NCBI RefSeq assembly: GCF_003943735.1
Contig: NZ_RJMV01000010.1
Coordinates: 1-56,853 of the forward strand
Origin: Streptococcus sanguinis
Lineage (GTDB): Bacteria > Bacillota > Bacilli > Lactobacillales > Streptococcaceae
Length of the DNA stretch: 56,853 nucleotides
Direction: 5' to 3'
The notes under the pieces: generated by a model
Database searches by the model: none
Seen by the model: the letters and a program-made list of their open reading frames with translations, nothing else
Told to the model about the DNA's origin: nothing
Shown: positions 8,132 to 14,438 of the stretch, piece by piece
Position numbering within the stretch: the stretch's first letter is position 1
Layout: each line of letters starts with the position of its first letter
Program-made: the position numbers and the translations under genes

Positions 8132-8896
8132 ATGAACAATTATATAAAATTAAATGAAGATAGATGGAATAATGTAAAAAATGACTATACTGAGCCATTG
8201 ACACATGAAGAATTAGAAGAAGTTAAAAATAATCCAATTTCTGTTGCATTAACTGTTGGGAAAAAAGTTCCAACAGAATGGTTTGAAAAAGCCAACGGAA
8301 AAAGGATATTAGGTTTAGCTTGTGGTGGTGGACAGCAGGGACCCGTTTTTGCTGCAAAAGGTTATGATGTCACCATAATGGATTTTTCTAAATCACAATT
8401 AGAAAGAGATGAGTTGGTTGCTAAAAGAGAAGGATTAAAAATCAATACAATTCAAGGCGATATGACAAAATCATTTCCATTTGAAAATGAAACCTTTGAT
8501 ATTATTTTTAATCCAGTTTCAAATGTATATATAGAAGATTTAGAAAATATGTATAAAGAAGCCTCTCGAGTATTGAAAAAGGGAGGACTGTTAATGGTCG
8601 GATTTATGAACCCTTGGATATACATGTATGATGCTGACATTGTATGGGACAAGCCTGATGAGGAATTACTTTTAAAGTTTTCAATACCTTTTAATTCAAA
8701 AGAGCTTGAAGAGGAAGGCAAGATAATCATAAATCCAGAATATGGATATGAATTTAGCCATACCTTAGAAAGTCAGATTAGAGGACAACTTAAAAATGGT
8801 CTCGCTATGATAGATTTTTATGAATCGTGTGACAAAAGACATAGATTATCACGTTATGGAAATGACTATATAGCTACACTCTGCATTAAACCATAA
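8132..8896 (+). CDS. Class I SAM-dependent methyltransferase
   Basis: A 254-residue Rossmann-fold methyltransferase. Motif I is RILGLACGGGQQGPVFAAKG (about residues 64-83), then an acidic residue ending strand 2 (VTIMDFSKSQLERD), motif II region GDMTKSFPFENETFDIIFNP, and motif IV/V VLKKGGLLMVGFMNPW. The DLACGGG-type motif with GPVF and a C-terminal SRYGNDYIAT belongs to a widespread small-molecule methyltransferase group of unknown substrate. The ribosome binding site is poor (GGAAATTATAAG before the ATG). AT-rich codon use matches the neighbouring transporter. A strong hairpin terminator follows about 100 bases downstream. Confidence 0.88.
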   Translation: MNNYIKLNEDRWNNVKNDYTEPLTHEELEEVKNNPISVALTVGKKVPTEWFEKANGKRILGLACGGGQQGPVFAAKGYDVTIMDFSKSQLERDELVAKREGLKINTIQGDMTKSFPFENETFDIIFNPVSNVYIEDLENMYKEASRVLKKGGLLMVGFMNPWIYMYDADIVWDKPDEELLLKFSIPFNSKELEEEGKIIINPEYGYEFSHTLESQIRGQLKNGLAMIDFYESCDKRHRLSRYGNDYIATLCIKP

Positions 8897-8995
8897 TATT
8901 ATAGAACATGCTTCAGGAGAATAGCTCATTTTATTTTCCTTAAGGGTTAAAATCTAAATCTCAGTTTGTATAATTGAATATAACGATTTGAGAAA

Positions 8996-9025
8996 CAGTA
9001 AATCACAAAGGTTTACTGCTTTTTT
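8996..9025 (+). terminator. Intrinsic terminator after the methyltransferase gene
   Basis: CAGTAAA / TTTACTG with a 9-base loop, followed by C and six T on the plus strand. Confidence 0.75.
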
Positions 9026-9049
9026 GCTTATTTTGAGAAGTCATAACCA

Positions 9050-9174
9050 CCCGTGAAAACAGGTAACTTGTACACCGGCTATATGCAATTTCCCTCCAGC
9101 GACGTCTAAAGAAGTTCGCTGAACATTGCTCGGGGCAATGCTATGTTCGTTTGACTAATGCCCGTAAAAACAGG
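9050..9174. repeat. Short direct repeats bracketing a hairpin, in a locally GC-richer patch
   Basis: CCCGTGAAAACAGG (9050-9063) recurs as CCCGTAAAAACAGG (9161-9174), 111 bases apart. Between them lies a hairpin, GAACAT / ATGTTC at 9121-9148, with an alternative inner pairing CATTGC / GCAATG. The patch is visibly richer in G and C than the AT-rich flanks. The rest of the 8897-9435 gap has only the two terminators and no credible ORF. Confidence 0.5.
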
Positions 9175-9339
9175 CTTTTATCTTATTCTAAAACTGCCAT
9201 CTGAGAACGGTTTGACACTTAACTTATCAAAGACAAGGTCATTTTTTCCCAATCACGTATATTAGAAACTATCTTTTCATTTAGGCCAACGATATTCACA
9301 TAGTCCCCTCTCCCCCAAAACTTTCGATTGTCATAATAT

Positions 9340-9375
9340 AACCCCTCTTGTTTTTCAATCTGAACAGGAGGGGTT
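9340..9375 (-). terminator. Intrinsic terminator of the ABC exporter operon
   Basis: AACCCCTC / GAGGGGTT arms around a 20-base loop, about 60 bases past the permease stop on the minus strand. The tail on the minus strand is AT-rich but not a pure T run. Confidence 0.6.
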
Positions 9376-9435
9376 GTTTTGAATGGAAATGAATAAGACT
9401 TAGTTTTGTGTTATTAGCATTTTCATCACTTCATT

Positions 9436-10212
9436 TTAATCGTAATCAGCATACCTCCACCAAGCTATTGTTGCGATAAGACCTAGAATACTTACCCCAA
9501 ATAAACTGACAATGCTCCCAAAATTCAATAGTGCTTTTCCTGCAATACCACTTGCGAGTGCAGGAATTGCCCATGGAATGTATTTCCCAAAGTTAAGAGC
9601 AGAACCAAGCTGAGAAAAAATAATAGTAAAAATGATAAATGCCAATGGTGACAAATATCCCCGGCCTAAACAAGCAAAAAGAGCTACTGGAGTAGAGAGT
9701 ATGATTGTAAGAGTAGTACAAAAACCAAAAGTAAGTACACCTTTGAAAATCACCGTTAAGCTACCGCCTTCAAGTCCAATCAGATTGCCAGCTAATAATC
9801 CCAATAAAAGTGCAAAAATTGATAGAATATAGCTCCATAGAGCGATAACGATAAACTTGGATAATACGATTGTATCTCTTCTTATCGGGAGTGCTAATAG
9901 GTCAATCATCGTTTTATCAGAATATTCTCTACCAAAAACCCAAGATGCTGTAAATCCAAAAATGAGCAATCCCCCAACAGAAATGACTTGTGATATGGTC
10001 ATTAAGTATGACGACCAATCTGTTATCCTCATCATTTCCATTTTTGCAGAAATCAAACCAAGATTTTTGAAATTCTCTGGATATTTCATCATAGTTGCAA
10101 ACAAGCCAACAATAAAAGGAACTAAACAGATAGAACAAGCAGTTACGATGGAAAGTTTTGATTTTATTAACTTTCTCCATTCAATTAAAATACAGGAACT
10201 AAGCTTTTTCAT
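9436..10212 (-). CDS. ABC-2 type permease, bacitracin/lantibiotic exporter (BcrB-like)
   Basis: About 258 residues with six hydrophobic segments. Mid-protein it has GFTASWVFGREYSDKTMIDLLALPIRRDTIVLSKF, the typical cytoplasmic loop of ABC-2 permeases of the BcrB/LanE type (FGREYSDKT, LPIRR). I start it at the ATG at 10212 (MKKLSSCILIEW) because GGAGG lies 8 bases upstream; the longer frame to 10236 has no such site. It overlaps the 3' end of the ATPase gene by 14 bases, as expected for a coupled operon. It forms the channel of the exporter with the ATPase at 10199-11152. The family mostly confers peptide antibiotic resistance; specificity is not readable here. Confidence 0.88.
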   Translation of the reverse strand: MKKLSSCILIEWRKLIKSKLSIVTACSICLVPFIVGLFATMMKYPENFKNLGLISAKMEMMRITDWSSYLMTISQVISVGGLLIFGFTASWVFGREYSDKTMIDLLALPIRRDTIVLSKFIVIALWSYILSIFALLLGLLAGNLIGLEGGSLTVIFKGVLTFGFCTTLTIILSTPVALFACLGRGYLSPLAFIIFTIIFSQLGSALNFGKYIPWAIPALASGIAGKALLNFGSIVSLFGVSILGLIATIAWWRYADYD

Positions 10213-11152
10213 TCGAGATTCCTCCATTATAGTCATTCAGTATTCTTAAGAAATAATGCTCTAAATCTTCTTTTTCAACAATCAGTGATTTAGGTGGATA
10301 ACCTGCATTGACTAGCAATGTAGCAACATCTTCCGGGCATTCCACAGATTTTGTATCAATTAGTTCTAAGAAATTGATATTATTTTCTGTGTCTGATTGA
10401 ATGTTTACATGATAGCCCTGGTTAGATAATACTTCTTTCATAGCCTTATTATTAGAACCACTTACTAGTAACTTCTTTTCTAAGTACTGCTCTAATTCAT
10501 TGCTTTCAACTTCTCTTATAAGTCTGCCCTCATGTATAATGACTATCCTAGTAGCAATTTTAGATATTTCCTCTAGATTATGACTTGAAATAAGAACAGT
10601 TGTACCTAGATGATTCGCCAATTCCTTTAACAGTTCTCTCACTTCAATAACTCCAAAAGGATCTAATCCATTTGTCGGCTCATCAAGAATTAGAATTTTA
10701 GGTTTATGAATAATCGCTTTTGCAATTCCTAAACGCGCAACATTTCCTAAAGAAAGATGCTTCTCCTGTTTATGTTCATATTGCTTTAGTTTTAATTTTT
10801 CAATTACCCAGTCAATATTATCTTTATTAACCCCTCTTAATTTACCAACGATTTCTAAATTTTCTCTCACCGTTAAATCCGGATAAGAATAAGGCGTCTC
10901 AATAATATAACCTATTTCGTTTCGAAGTTCTAAATTATTCAGATCTAACTTTTTTCCTTGAATATAGCATTCTCCTGATGTAGATTTTATCAATCCTAGC
11001 ATCATTCTCATCGTCGTTGTTTTCCCTGCACCATTCAGTCCTAAAAACCCTACTATTTCACCAGGTTTTATTGATAGATTCAAGTTGTTGACAACATTTT
11101 TTGTTCCATATCTTTTAGAAAGGTTTGCGGTTCTAATTGCTTCTTTCACCAT
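10199..11152 (-). CDS. ABC transporter ATP-binding protein (BcrA-like)
   Basis: A 317-residue ATPase with Walker A GLNGAGKTT (about residue 40), signature LSLGNVARLGIAKAI (about 137) and Walker B ILILDEPTNGLDP (about 155), followed by the D-loop and H-loop ISSHNLEEI. A C-terminal extension of about 90 residues follows, as in bacitracin/lantibiotic BcrA-type ATPases. The usual signature LSLGMKQRLGIA is altered here to LSLGNVARLGIA: the Gly-Met-Lys-Gln part reads Gly-Asn-Val-Ala. That is a real departure at a normally conserved position and may affect activity. The stop of the TetR gene overlaps the start. It supplies energy for the permease at 9436-10212. Confidence 0.9.
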   Translation of the reverse strand: MVKEAIRTANLSKRYGTKNVVNNLNLSIKPGEIVGFLGLNGAGKTTTMRMMLGLIKSTSGECYIQGKKLDLNNLELRNEIGYIIETPYSYPDLTVRENLEIVGKLRGVNKDNIDWVIEKLKLKQYEHKQEKHLSLGNVARLGIAKAIIHKPKILILDEPTNGLDPFGVIEVRELLKELANHLGTTVLISSHNLEEISKIATRIVIIHEGRLIREVESNELEQYLEKKLLVSGSNNKAMKEVLSNQGYHVNIQSDTENNINFLELIDTKSVECPEDVATLLVNAGYPPKSLIVEKEDLEHYFLRILNDYNGGISNEKA

Positions 11153-11748
11153 TACCTATCCTCCTTAGTAATTTGCTCAACAATTCCTTGTATGACTAAC
11201 TTCAATGTAGTATCAAATTGTTCTTCACCGATTTCCTCGATGTGTAATATAGTCATAGCAATCGTTCTAAATAAAGCAGAGACGATTTCTACCGATACAT
11301 TTTCTCTAATATTGATTCGGGATACAATTTTTTTTACCATCCTATCATCTATCAGATGATGATTTGTTATCGCCTCTTTCGGCAATTTTCTTATGAGTAA
11401 TTCCATTTCATGATTTTTAAATATGGTATACATAAATGAATAGCGAAAATCTTGATAAAAATCATAAAGTAACTGTACAAGACGATTTGTATCTATCTTG
11501 ACTTCCATACCTAATTGTTCTGTCAGGTGATTCATAACATCTATTTGATATTCTTCTAAGACCGCAAAAAATAACATTTCCTTTGAAGAATAAAAATTAT
11601 AAAAAGAACCTTTGGAGATATCCACCATTGCTGCCATTTGGTCAACTGTGGTTTTCTTAACCCCATATCTTTGAAGGCATTCCTTTGCAACTTTATGTAA
11701 TTTCTTTCTAATTACTTCTTTTTCTTCAGCAGTAAAAGCAGTAGCCAT
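11152..11748 (-). CDS. TetR/AcrR-family transcriptional regulator
   Basis: A 198-residue protein with an N-terminal TetR DNA-binding domain (VAKECLQRYGVKKTTVDQMAAMVDISKGSFYNFYSSKEMLFFAVLEEY, about residues 20-68) and a variable ligand-binding C-terminal part. It is the first gene of a three-gene operon with the ABC exporter, sharing one base with the ATPase gene. Such regulators usually repress their own operon and release DNA on binding the exported compound. An AGGAGGAAG ribosome binding site lies upstream and a candidate operator sits between promoter and start codon. The ligand is unknown. Confidence 0.9.
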   Translation of the reverse strand: MATAFTAEEKEVIRKKLHKVAKECLQRYGVKKTTVDQMAAMVDISKGSFYNFYSSKEMLFFAVLEEYQIDVMNHLTEQLGMEVKIDTNRLVQLLYDFYQDFRYSFMYTIFKNHEMELLIRKLPKEAITNHHLIDDRMVKKIVSRINIRENVSVEIVSALFRTIAMTILHIEEIGEEQFDTTLKLVIQGIVEQITKEDR

Positions 11749-11760
11749 AACTTCCTCCTA

Positions 11761-11823
11761 AAAACATTGTGACGTTTTTTGTTTTTATAGTCATAGATTA
11801 TCATATAAACTGAAAAATGTCAA
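11761..11823 (-). promoter_or_regulatory. Promoter and candidate operator of the TetR-ABC operon
   Basis: On the minus strand TTGACA (11818-11823) is followed after 17 bases by TAATCT (11795-11800). Downstream of it, at 11761-11778, is the palindrome AAAAC-N8-GTTTT (AAAACGTCACAATGTTTT read on the minus strand). It sits between the likely transcription start and the ribosome binding site, a natural place for TetR repression. The operator role is inferred. Confidence 0.65.
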
Positions 11824-11924
11824 AAGTCTTATATCTTCTATGTAAGAAAATATAAGATTTTAAATTTACACACACCTTAATTATCTTCATTTAGACCTGA
11901 TTATTCGATTTTCACGATTTAAAA

Positions 11925-11982
11925 AATAAGGATACAGTACTGAAAGCTCCTATTATCTGGCTTTTCTCTCTGTATCCTTATT
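11925..11982 (-). terminator. Intrinsic terminator of mnmL-mnmM
   Basis: Arms AATAAGGATACAG / CTGTATCCTTATT are perfect over 13 bases around a 32-base loop with an inner GAAAG/CTTTTC pairing. Six T follow on the minus strand. It lies just past the mnmM stop at 11988. Confidence 0.8.
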
Positions 11983-11987
11983 GTATC

Positions 11988-12539
11988 TCAAGTTCCTTCT
12001 CTCAATTTTTCAATCATGACCAAAAAAGGCGGATTATTAATCTGATTGATGGTCTTGTAGAGGGCAACAGTGAAATCCTGCTGAGGCAGTTGACTGACAA
12101 AGTCTAGGACCGCATCTTTTTCAACTTCGCCACCTTCATGCCCGTAGTAAATCATGATAGCTGCGCGGCCGCCTTTTTCTAAGCCCCAACAGACCTTTTC
12201 CAAAGCTTCCAGCGTCGTATCTGGTCGGGTAATGACAGACTTGTCCGCCGAAGGCAGGTAGCCAAGATTAAAAATAGCAGCCTTGAAATGGTCTGTGTAT
12301 TGGTCCAGGGTCTCATGGCCAGCCAAGATTAGCTGAGCATTGTCCAAATCCGCTTCCGCCAAGCCTTGGCGGGTCTTTTCCACAGCCTGCTCCTGAATGT
12401 CAAAAGCATAGACCTGCTTGGCCAACTTAGCCAGAAAGAGGGTGTCGTGCCCATTCCCCATAGTAGCATCCACCACGATATCTTCCTTGGTCACCACTTC
12501 TGCCAAAAAGGCATGGGCCATCTGTAAGGGTCTTAACAT
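11988..12539 (-). CDS. mnmM: tRNA 5-aminomethyl-2-thiouridine methyltransferase MnmM (YtqB)
   Basis: A 183-residue class I SAM methyltransferase of the YtqB type (rRNA_methylase Pfam family). Motif I is VVDATMGNGHDTLFLAKLA (about residues 21-39), motif II YAFDIQEQAVE, and motif IV IFNLGYLPSADK, a variant of the NPPY motif, followed by IMIYYGHEGG and the C-terminal KTINQINNPPFLVMIEK. In Bacillus and Streptococcus, MnmM methylates nm5s2U34 to mnm5s2U34 in tRNA. It overlaps the upstream mnmL by seven bases. AAAGGAG lies about 11 bases before the ATG. The ORF ends just before a strong terminator. Confidence 0.92.
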   Translation of the reverse strand: MLRPLQMAHAFLAEVVTKEDIVVDATMGNGHDTLFLAKLAKQVYAFDIQEQAVEKTRQGLAEADLDNAQLILAGHETLDQYTDHFKAAIFNLGYLPSADKSVITRPDTTLEALEKVCWGLEKGGRAAIMIYYGHEGGEVEKDAVLDFVSQLPQQDFTVALYKTINQINNPPFLVMIEKLREGT

Positions 12540-13471
12540 ACGAATCTCTGCTCCTTTGCTTTACAGCCTTGCCTGCTGCCACGGCGACGCATTTCTGCCT
12601 CGATGGCATTGAGAACTTCCCATTTATTGAGGCTCCACATAGGGCCAATCAACATATCTCGCGGAGCATCGCCTGTGATTCGGTGGATGACGATATGCTC
12701 GGGGATAATCTCCAGCTGGTCGCAGACGACGGAGACATACTCCTCCTGACTGAGCAGCTGCAGTCGCCCCTCATGATAATCCCGCTGCATGCGGGTATTG
12801 GTCATCAAGTGAAGCAAGTGGAGCTTGATTCCCTGAATGTCATTGTCCGTCACACAGCGACGGACATTCTCCAGCATCATCTCATGGGTCTCGCCCGGCA
12901 GGCCATTGATCAAGTGAGAGACAATCTCCGCCTTGGGAGCCAGCTTACGAACTCGCTGGACCGTCTCCACATAGAGCTCATAAGAATGGGCACGATTGAT
13001 GAGGTCCGAGGTCTCCTCATAGGTAGTCTGAAGGCCCAGCTCTATAGTCACATGCATACGCTCAGACAGATCAGCCAAGTAGGCAATGGTCTCATCAGGC
13101 AAACAGTCCGGCCGAGTTCCGATATTGAGTCCAACGACACCTGGCTCGTTTATGGCTTGCTCATACCACTCACGGATCACTTCAAGCTTCTCATGAGTAT
13201 TAGTGAAGTTCTGGAAATAGACCAGATACTTACGAACATCTGGCCACTTGCGGTGCATAAAATCAATTTCCTTGTAAAACTGCTCGCGGATGGGCGCATC
13301 TGGTGCCACAATAGCATCACCAGAGCCCGAAACGGTACAAAAAGTACAGCCTCCATGCGCTACCGTACCATCCCGATTGGGACAGTCAAAGCCCGCATCA
13401 ATGGGCACCTTAAAAGTTTTTTCACCAAAAAGTTTGCGATAATAATCATTCAAAGAATTGTAAGATTTCAT
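12533..13471 (-). CDS. mnmL: Radical SAM protein MnmL (YtqA, TIGR01212 type)
   Basis: About 312 residues. The radical SAM cluster motif is CPNRDGTVAHGGCTFC (Cys-x8-12-Cys-x2-Cys, near residue 30). Later blocks are VGLNIGTRPDCLPDE, VTIELGLQTTYEET and HLINGLPGETHEMML, typical of the YtqA subgroup. MnmL works with MnmM to make mnm5s2U34 from cmnm5s2U34 in bacteria lacking MnmC. I choose the second Met (13471, MKSYNSLNDYY): the first (13480) lies inside the -10 box TAGAAT at 13479-13484, and the second is 7 bases downstream of that box, which predicts a leaderless mRNA. No convincing Shine-Dalgarno is present for either. Confidence 0.9.
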   Translation of the reverse strand: MKSYNSLNDYYRKLFGEKTFKVPIDAGFDCPNRDGTVAHGGCTFCTVSGSGDAIVAPDAPIREQFYKEIDFMHRKWPDVRKYLVYFQNFTNTHEKLEVIREWYEQAINEPGVVGLNIGTRPDCLPDETIAYLADLSERMHVTIELGLQTTYEETSDLINRAHSYELYVETVQRVRKLAPKAEIVSHLINGLPGETHEMMLENVRRCVTDNDIQGIKLHLLHLMTNTRMQRDYHEGRLQLLSQEEYVSVVCDQLEIIPEHIVIHRITGDAPRDMLIGPMWSLNKWEVLNAIEAEMRRRGSRQGCKAKEQRFVC

Positions 13472-13478
13472 ACCTTTC

Positions 13479-13484
13479 ATTCTA
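13479..13484 (-). promoter_or_regulatory. Extended -10 promoter of mnmL, predicting a leaderless mRNA
   Basis: Minus-strand TGGTAGAAT: -10 TAGAAT preceded by TGG. The start codon ATG (13469-13471) is 7 bases past the -10, where transcription would begin. An almost identical promoter precedes the TrmH-family gene at 31658. Confidence 0.55.
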
Positions 13485-13511
13485 CCACAAAAAATAGCTT
13501 AGAAACAAAAA

Positions 13512-13545
13512 TTCCCTCTTTCACAAAGAAAGAAGGAAATCACCG
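13512..13545 (-). terminator. Weak hairpin between the MGMT-like gene and mnmL
   Basis: TTCCCTCTTTC / GAAAGAAGGAA arms are partly complementary around a short CACAAA loop; on the minus strand it would end the MGMT-like transcript before the mnmL promoter. The stem is imperfect, so confidence is low. Confidence 0.35.
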
Positions 13546-13839
13546 CTCCCACAAATAGACTTTCAAATCCACACAGCCATTAGTCTTCAAGTCCACTCCC
13601 TCCGCCCAGAGCAAGTGTTTCTGGTCTTCCCAACCAGGTGTGAGACGCCCTGCTGCATTGACCACCCGATGGCAAGGATGCTTGCCGTCATAAAGCTCCG
13701 ACTGACTGAGAATCTTTCCCACCAAGCGGGCATTTTTTGGCCGTCCAATCAAACGAGCAATCTGACCATAGGTCGCCACGCGCCCAGAGGGAATGCTATC
13801 AATAAGGGATAAAACTGCCTGTATGATTTCTTGATTCAA
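13540..13839 (-). CDS. Small MGMT-fold protein (alkyltransferase-like) retaining the PCHRV cysteine
   Basis: A stand-alone C-terminal MGMT domain of about 99 residues. It contains the helix-turn-helix RVATYGQIARLIGRPKNARLVGKIL, the active-site motif PCHRVV and NAAGRLTPG. Full MGMT/Ogt enzymes have an extra N-terminal domain, missing here. Stand-alone alkyltransferase-like proteins usually carry Trp in place of the Cys, but this one keeps Cys, so it could still accept alkyl groups. AAAAGGAGG (13852-13860) lies inside the longer frame that starts at 13875. I therefore choose the TTG at 13837-13839, 12 bases downstream. It is not overlapped with mnmL and ends about 60 bases before it. Confidence 0.8.
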   Translation of the reverse strand: MNQEIIQAVLSLIDSIPSGRVATYGQIARLIGRPKNARLVGKILSQSELYDGKHPCHRVVNAAGRLTPGWEDQKHLLWAEGVDLKTNGCVDLKVYLWER

Positions 13840-14123
13840 AACGGAAATGGCCCTCCTTTTTACAAAGTGGATCAAAAAGGCCAGAACACTATCCTTCGAT
13901 TTAGAAGCTATATTATAAAGCCTCTTTCATTGATGATGTACTCATATCATTTCCGAGCAACTTCCATTCCACTTATAGATATAAAGCCTCCTTAACCTTC
14001 AGTCCATGGCAAGATCGTTCCTAAGATAGAAGCAATCGAAACTTACTTCTACAGCTTTATTGATTAGCTAACTCTCTAAAAAACTTCCAATAATAAAGGT
14101 TTAAGAAGTTATAAGTTTTTATA

Positions 14124-14190
14124 CATTCCATTCTACCACAAAATCCGGCAGTAACTCGAAAAATCCCTTCTTCCATAAAGAAAAAGGGAT
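14124..14190 (-). repeat. Degenerate second copy of the mnmL promoter/terminator segment
   Basis: CATTCTACCACAAAA followed by an AATCCCTTCTTCCATAAAG-type hairpin here matches the segment 13478-13545 (CATTCTACCACAAAA then ATTCCCTCTTTCACAAAG) upstream of mnmL, in the same orientation. On the minus strand both read TGTGGTAGAATG. No gene follows this copy, so it looks like a vestige of a duplication. The rest of 13876-14320 shows no ORF of note. Confidence 0.5.
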
Positions 14191-14320
14191 ATAATTATAC
14201 TCAAAAAATATATAAAACAAAATATAATCAATCTACAGATTTTAATGCTTCTAACATGTTTACATTTTTTAAACGGAAATTTACTACAAAACCTAGAATA
14301 GATAAAATTAAATTATCTCT

Positions 14321-14437
14321 TTATAGATATACATCGTCTCTCTTATCTATTTTGAAATTGATATTATTATTAGCGACAATCTCGCTGTCTCCTGATTTAT
14401 ATCGTTTAAAAGAATTACACGTCTCTATATAGGTCAT
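14321..14437 (-). pseudogene. ABC transporter ATPase, N-terminal stump (MacB/LolD-like)
   Basis: From the ATG at 14435-14437 the minus strand encodes 38 residues: MTYIETCNSFKRYKSGDSEI, then VANNNINFKIDKRDDVYL and a stop. This matches the start of MacB/LolD-type exporter ATPases, where the pattern is IEVKNLxKRYxxGDxEVxALxxVxFxIxKGExVxIxGPSGxGKST. The frame ends just before the place where Walker A should come, so no ATPase activity is possible. GGAGG lies 7 bases upstream, inside the last codons of the MATE gene, so the original gene was translationally coupled to it. Too short for an ORF list; I call it a remnant of a lost exporter. Confidence 0.7.
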
Positions 14438-14438
14438 T

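Noticed and set aside
13472..13480. First ATG of the mnmL frame as start codon
   Set aside because: It overlaps the -10 box of the only visible promoter; the second ATG fits a leaderless start.
12569..13558. 329-residue plus-strand ORF opposite mnmL
   Set aside because: Lies entirely antisense to a gene with clear radical SAM motifs; composition is that of a shadow frame.
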